Origin: DASQVO01 sp035640715 | GTDB taxonomy: Bacteria; Actinomycetota; Actinomycetes; Streptosporangiales; Streptosporangiaceae | Assembly (NCBI GenBank): GCA_035640715.1 | Contig: DASQVO010000215.1 | Location: 1-23,332, forward strand | DNA: 23,332 nt | Direction: 5' to 3' | Shown here: piece after piece, positions 22,015 through 23,332 of the stretch | Layout of the letters: the number at the start of each line of letters is the position of its first letter | How positions within the stretch are numbered: position 1 is the stretch's first letter | The notes under the pieces: generated by a model | Databases searched by the model: none | Told to the model about the DNA's origin: nothing | What the model saw: only the letters and a program-made list of their open reading frames with translations | Made by a program: the position numbers and the translations under genes

Positions 22015-22143
22015 TCAGCCGCGCAGCGGGCCACCAATCGAGGAGTCACCCCAGTCCGGATGCAGCAGCACGAGCGGCTGGCCGCTGCCGCCCGTGTCGT
22101 CGGCCCACAAGTATCCCCCGGCTACCGGGACAGTCAGCTCCAT
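22015..22143 (-). pseudogene. Remnant of an α/β-hydrolase gene (N-terminal fragment only)
   Basis: On the minus strand, a frame running to TGA at 22015 encodes MELTVPVAGGYLWADDTGG, then PLVLLHPDWGDSSIGGPLRG. The pattern GGxLWxxDxGG...PLVLLHPxWGDSxI is the first strand and oxyanion-hole region of α/β-hydrolase-fold enzymes. Only ~42 of the usual ~260 residues remain; the catalytic Ser, Asp and His region is gone. The same frame is open back to an ATG at 22221. The fragment lies in the 300-bp gap between the fadE33-like stop and the toxin-like gene, suggesting deletion or insertion at this junction. A short functional peptide is unlikely. Confidence 0.55.
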
Positions 22144-22248
22144 CGCGGAACGACGTGCGATAACGCGGCCGGAGACCGGTTCCCGGCCAGTCGGCAATTC
22201 CTGCCGTAACGCACTGAGCATAAGCGTCCGTGCCTGGCCAGCCGCTGC

Positions 22249-22515
22249 TTACAGGGCACCGAGGTGCTGTACTCGCACTACGAGAATGACGTCGTCCCGG
22301 TAGTCCTCGATAAACCAGACCATCACAGGACCTTCGCCGTAGCTCTTCACGTTGGACACCGATTCGCGGACGTCGAACAGTGTGCCGATCCGGCGGACCG
22401 CAACCGCATCGGCAATACGGGACGCAAGGCTCTCCGCCTCATCGATCTGAGCCTGAGAGAGACCGCCAACGACATGGGCCGCGTCGGGGGCGTATTCCCA
22501 CGTCCAGTCGCTCAT
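22249..22515 (-). CDS. Small RelE/ParE-like protein, probable toxin of a type II module
   Basis: An 88-residue soluble protein starting MSDWTWEYAPDAAHVVGGLS. It has an α-helical middle (IDEAESLASRIADAVAVRRIG) and a β-rich C-terminal half (MVWFIEDYRDDVILVVRVQHL). This order of helices followed by strands, and the small size, fit the RelE/ParE toxin fold. I associate it with small actinobacterial proteins encoded next to DUF6247 genes. Its ATG overlaps the stop of the upstream gene by four bases, the standard layout of toxin-antitoxin pairs. No catalytic residues can be assigned with confidence, and activity is an inference from fold and context. It seems foreign to the steroid pathway around it. 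Confidence 0.6.
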   Translation of the reverse strand: MSDWTWEYAPDAAHVVGGLSQAQIDEAESLASRIADAVAVRRIGTLFDVRESVSNVKSYGEGPVMVWFIEDYRDDVILVVRVQHLGAL

Positions 22516-22862
22516 CCAGTCGCGGCCCCGGCCTGCCGCAGGATCTCACTGATCTCGGCGGCGGCCGCCCGGCGCTCCGCGCGATCTTGAGACTCGGCGA
22601 CGATACGCTCGCACGCACGCAGACGGGCCGCCAGTTGGGGCCAGCGTTCAACGGCAACCCAGCTGAACCAGTGCTCCACGAAGTACCGCGCCGGAAGAAA
22701 GCTGTATTCGTCGCGCGCGCGAGCGGTAGCGGCGGTCCAGTCGGCCTCGAATTTAGCCAGGGCTGCCGGGTCGAGCCGCGCCACAGCCGCACGGAGCGCC
22801 GCGGGATCCCGCTCCGGCAGCGGCACAACCGGCTGCTGCCCCTCCACCAGCGTGTGGCTCAT
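22512..22862 (-). CDS. DUF6247-like protein, probable antitoxin partner
   Basis: A protein of 116 residues from the ATG at 22862. It contains PLPERDPAALRAAVARLDPAALAKFEADW, then helices with YFVEHWFSWVAVERWPQLAARLRACE and an Ala/Arg-rich C-terminal helix. The PAALRAALxxxDPxALxxFExDW pattern is what I recall for DUF6247 proteins, common in Streptomyces and relatives. No DNA-binding motif is obvious. A GTG at 22901 would add 13 residues (VTPRERRLAWLS); neither start has a clear ribosome-binding site. The gene begins inside the extended reading frame of the upstream ipdC-like gene, about 107 nt before that frame stops. It is coupled to the RelE-like gene (ATGA overlap at 22512-22515). Confidence 0.6.
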   Translation of the reverse strand: MSHTLVEGQQPVVPLPERDPAALRAAVARLDPAALAKFEADWTAATARARDEYSFLPARYFVEHWFSWVAVERWPQLAARLRACERIVAESQDRAERRAAAAEISEILRQAGAATG

Positions 22863-23332
22863 GGACAACCATGCTAATCGACGTTCTCGGGGAGTCACCA
22901 CGGATCGTTCGGGGTAACGGGGAGAGGAGTGACGACGAGCCGAGGGTGCGGAGAACCTCAGCCGCCTGGATGATGATGCCGTCGACCAACTCCCCGGCGG
23001 ACGGTAGGGTGTCGATGACCGCGACGACCTGGCCGGAGGCCATCACCCCGAGGTCCGGCCGGCCGTCCACCATGGCCGCCTTGAGCAGCATGGGGGCATT
23101 GGCGGCCATGAGAACCTGAGACCAGCTCAGTTCCTTGCCGCGCCGCATGGCTATCCCGTCACGGATCATCGCGTACCACGACATCCCCGAGATCTTCCTG
23201 AAACGCGCGGCGTTGCGCACCGCGCGGGCCAGCCTGGGCACCGCGCCCGACCGTTCCAGGCCGTCGACGAGCGGGGTGCGCAGCACCCGGTGCGGCATTC
23301 CGTCCACCTGGCGGGTGACCACGGTCTCGGAC
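22753..23332 (-). CDS. ipdC: IpdC-like nitronate-monooxygenase-family flavoprotein (3' part; 5' end outside window)
   Basis: The frame is open at the right edge and runs about 192 codons to TAA at 22755-22753. Segments VDGMPHRVLRTPLVDGLE, AVRNAARFRKISGMSWYAMI, GKELSWSQVLMAANAPMLLKA and DLGVMASGQVVAVIDTLPSAGELV resemble the C-terminal half of mycobacterial IpdC (Rv3553). That NAD(P)H-dependent FMN enzyme of the 2-nitropropane dioxygenase family belongs to the KstR2 regulon and is needed for ring C/D breakdown. The FMN barrel core is outside the window. After EVLRTLG (near 22945), where I would expect the protein to end, the frame continues for ~62 residues of unrelated Ser/Pro/Ala/Gly-rich sequence. 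The last part overlaps the DUF6247-like gene. This suggests that the natural stop has been lost by rearrangement or frameshift. Confidence 0.85.
   Translation of the reverse strand, partial: SETVVTRQVDGMPHRVLRTPLVDGLERSGAVPRLARAVRNAARFRKISGMSWYAMIRDGIAMRRGKELSWSQVLMAANAPMLLKAAMVDGRPDLGVMASGQVVAVIDTLPSAGELVDGIIIQAAEVLRTLGSSSLLSPLPRTIRGDSPRTSISMVVHEPHAGGGAAAGCAAAGAGSRGAPCGCGAARPGSPG

Noticed and set aside
22871..23119. 82-codon plus-strand open frame near the right edge
   Set aside because: It is antisense to the ipdC-like gene, which is supported by clear family motifs.
1..23332. tRNA, rRNA, CRISPR arrays, transposases or complete insertion sequences
   Set aside because: None seen by eye: no spaced repeat arrays, transposase motifs or tRNA-like cloverleaf segments stood out, although a covariance-model search was not possible.

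Overview
The window is very GC-rich with strongly GC-biased third codon positions, tightly packed genes, GTG starts and start/stop overlaps. These features point to an actinobacterium; genus cannot be decided from the sequence. About 21 kb of it reads as a steroid (sterol/cholesterol-type) catabolic gene cluster. Several proteins resemble, as far as I can recall the sequences, the Mycobacterium tuberculosis KstR and KstR2 regulon proteins: FadD3, FadE26, FadE27, FadE30, FadE31, a FadE33-like subunit, FadA6, IpdF, IpdC, the Rv3549c SDR and KstR2. These assignments come from motif and sequence recognition, not from a database search.

Layout. (1) 1-250: the 3' end of an AbiEii-like nucleotidyltransferase gene. 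(2) 330-3821 (-): a very large single-chain indolepyruvate:ferredoxin oxidoreductase-type enzyme. Its clear promoter is overlapped by a KstR-type palindrome. (3) 4040-5792: an Rv3549c-like SDR (-), diverging from a 52-codon small ORF that is translationally coupled to a KstR2-like TetR gene (+). The spacer carries one KstR-type and one KstR2-type site. (4) 5770-9667: a fadD3-like acyl-CoA synthetase (-), diverging from two SDR genes and an FMN/F420-type split-barrel gene (+). The spacer has two KstR2-type sites. (5) 9723-14929: an aldehyde dehydrogenase (-), diverging from fadE26-fadE27-fadA6-like genes (+), with two mirror-image KstR-type sites in the spacer. (6) 15093-18845 (-): operon ipdF-like, kstR2-like, fadE30-like and a second acyl-CoA dehydrogenase. 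It diverges from (7) 18964-21948 (+): an atypical crotonase, fadE31-like and fadE33-like, with a degenerate KstR2-type site between them. (8) 21949-22862: a hydrolase remnant and a likely toxin-antitoxin pair. (9) 22753-23332 (-): the 3' part of an ipdC-like gene running off the right edge.

How the parts fit. FadE26/FadE27 would desaturate the C26 side-chain CoA ester and the aldehyde dehydrogenase could oxidise a side-chain aldehyde. FadD3 activates the propionate left after rings A/B are removed (HIP). FadE30, IpdF, the Rv3549c-like SDR, FadE31/33, FadA6 and IpdC would then work on rings C/D. Palindromes matching TnnAACnnGTTnnA (KstR consensus) and AnCAAGnnCTTGnT (KstR2 consensus) lie only in the expected divergent spacers, which independently supports this reading. 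The least explained parts are the ferredoxin oxidoreductase under a KstR-type operator, the crotonase lacking both usual catalytic glutamates, and the small ORF coupled to the regulator.
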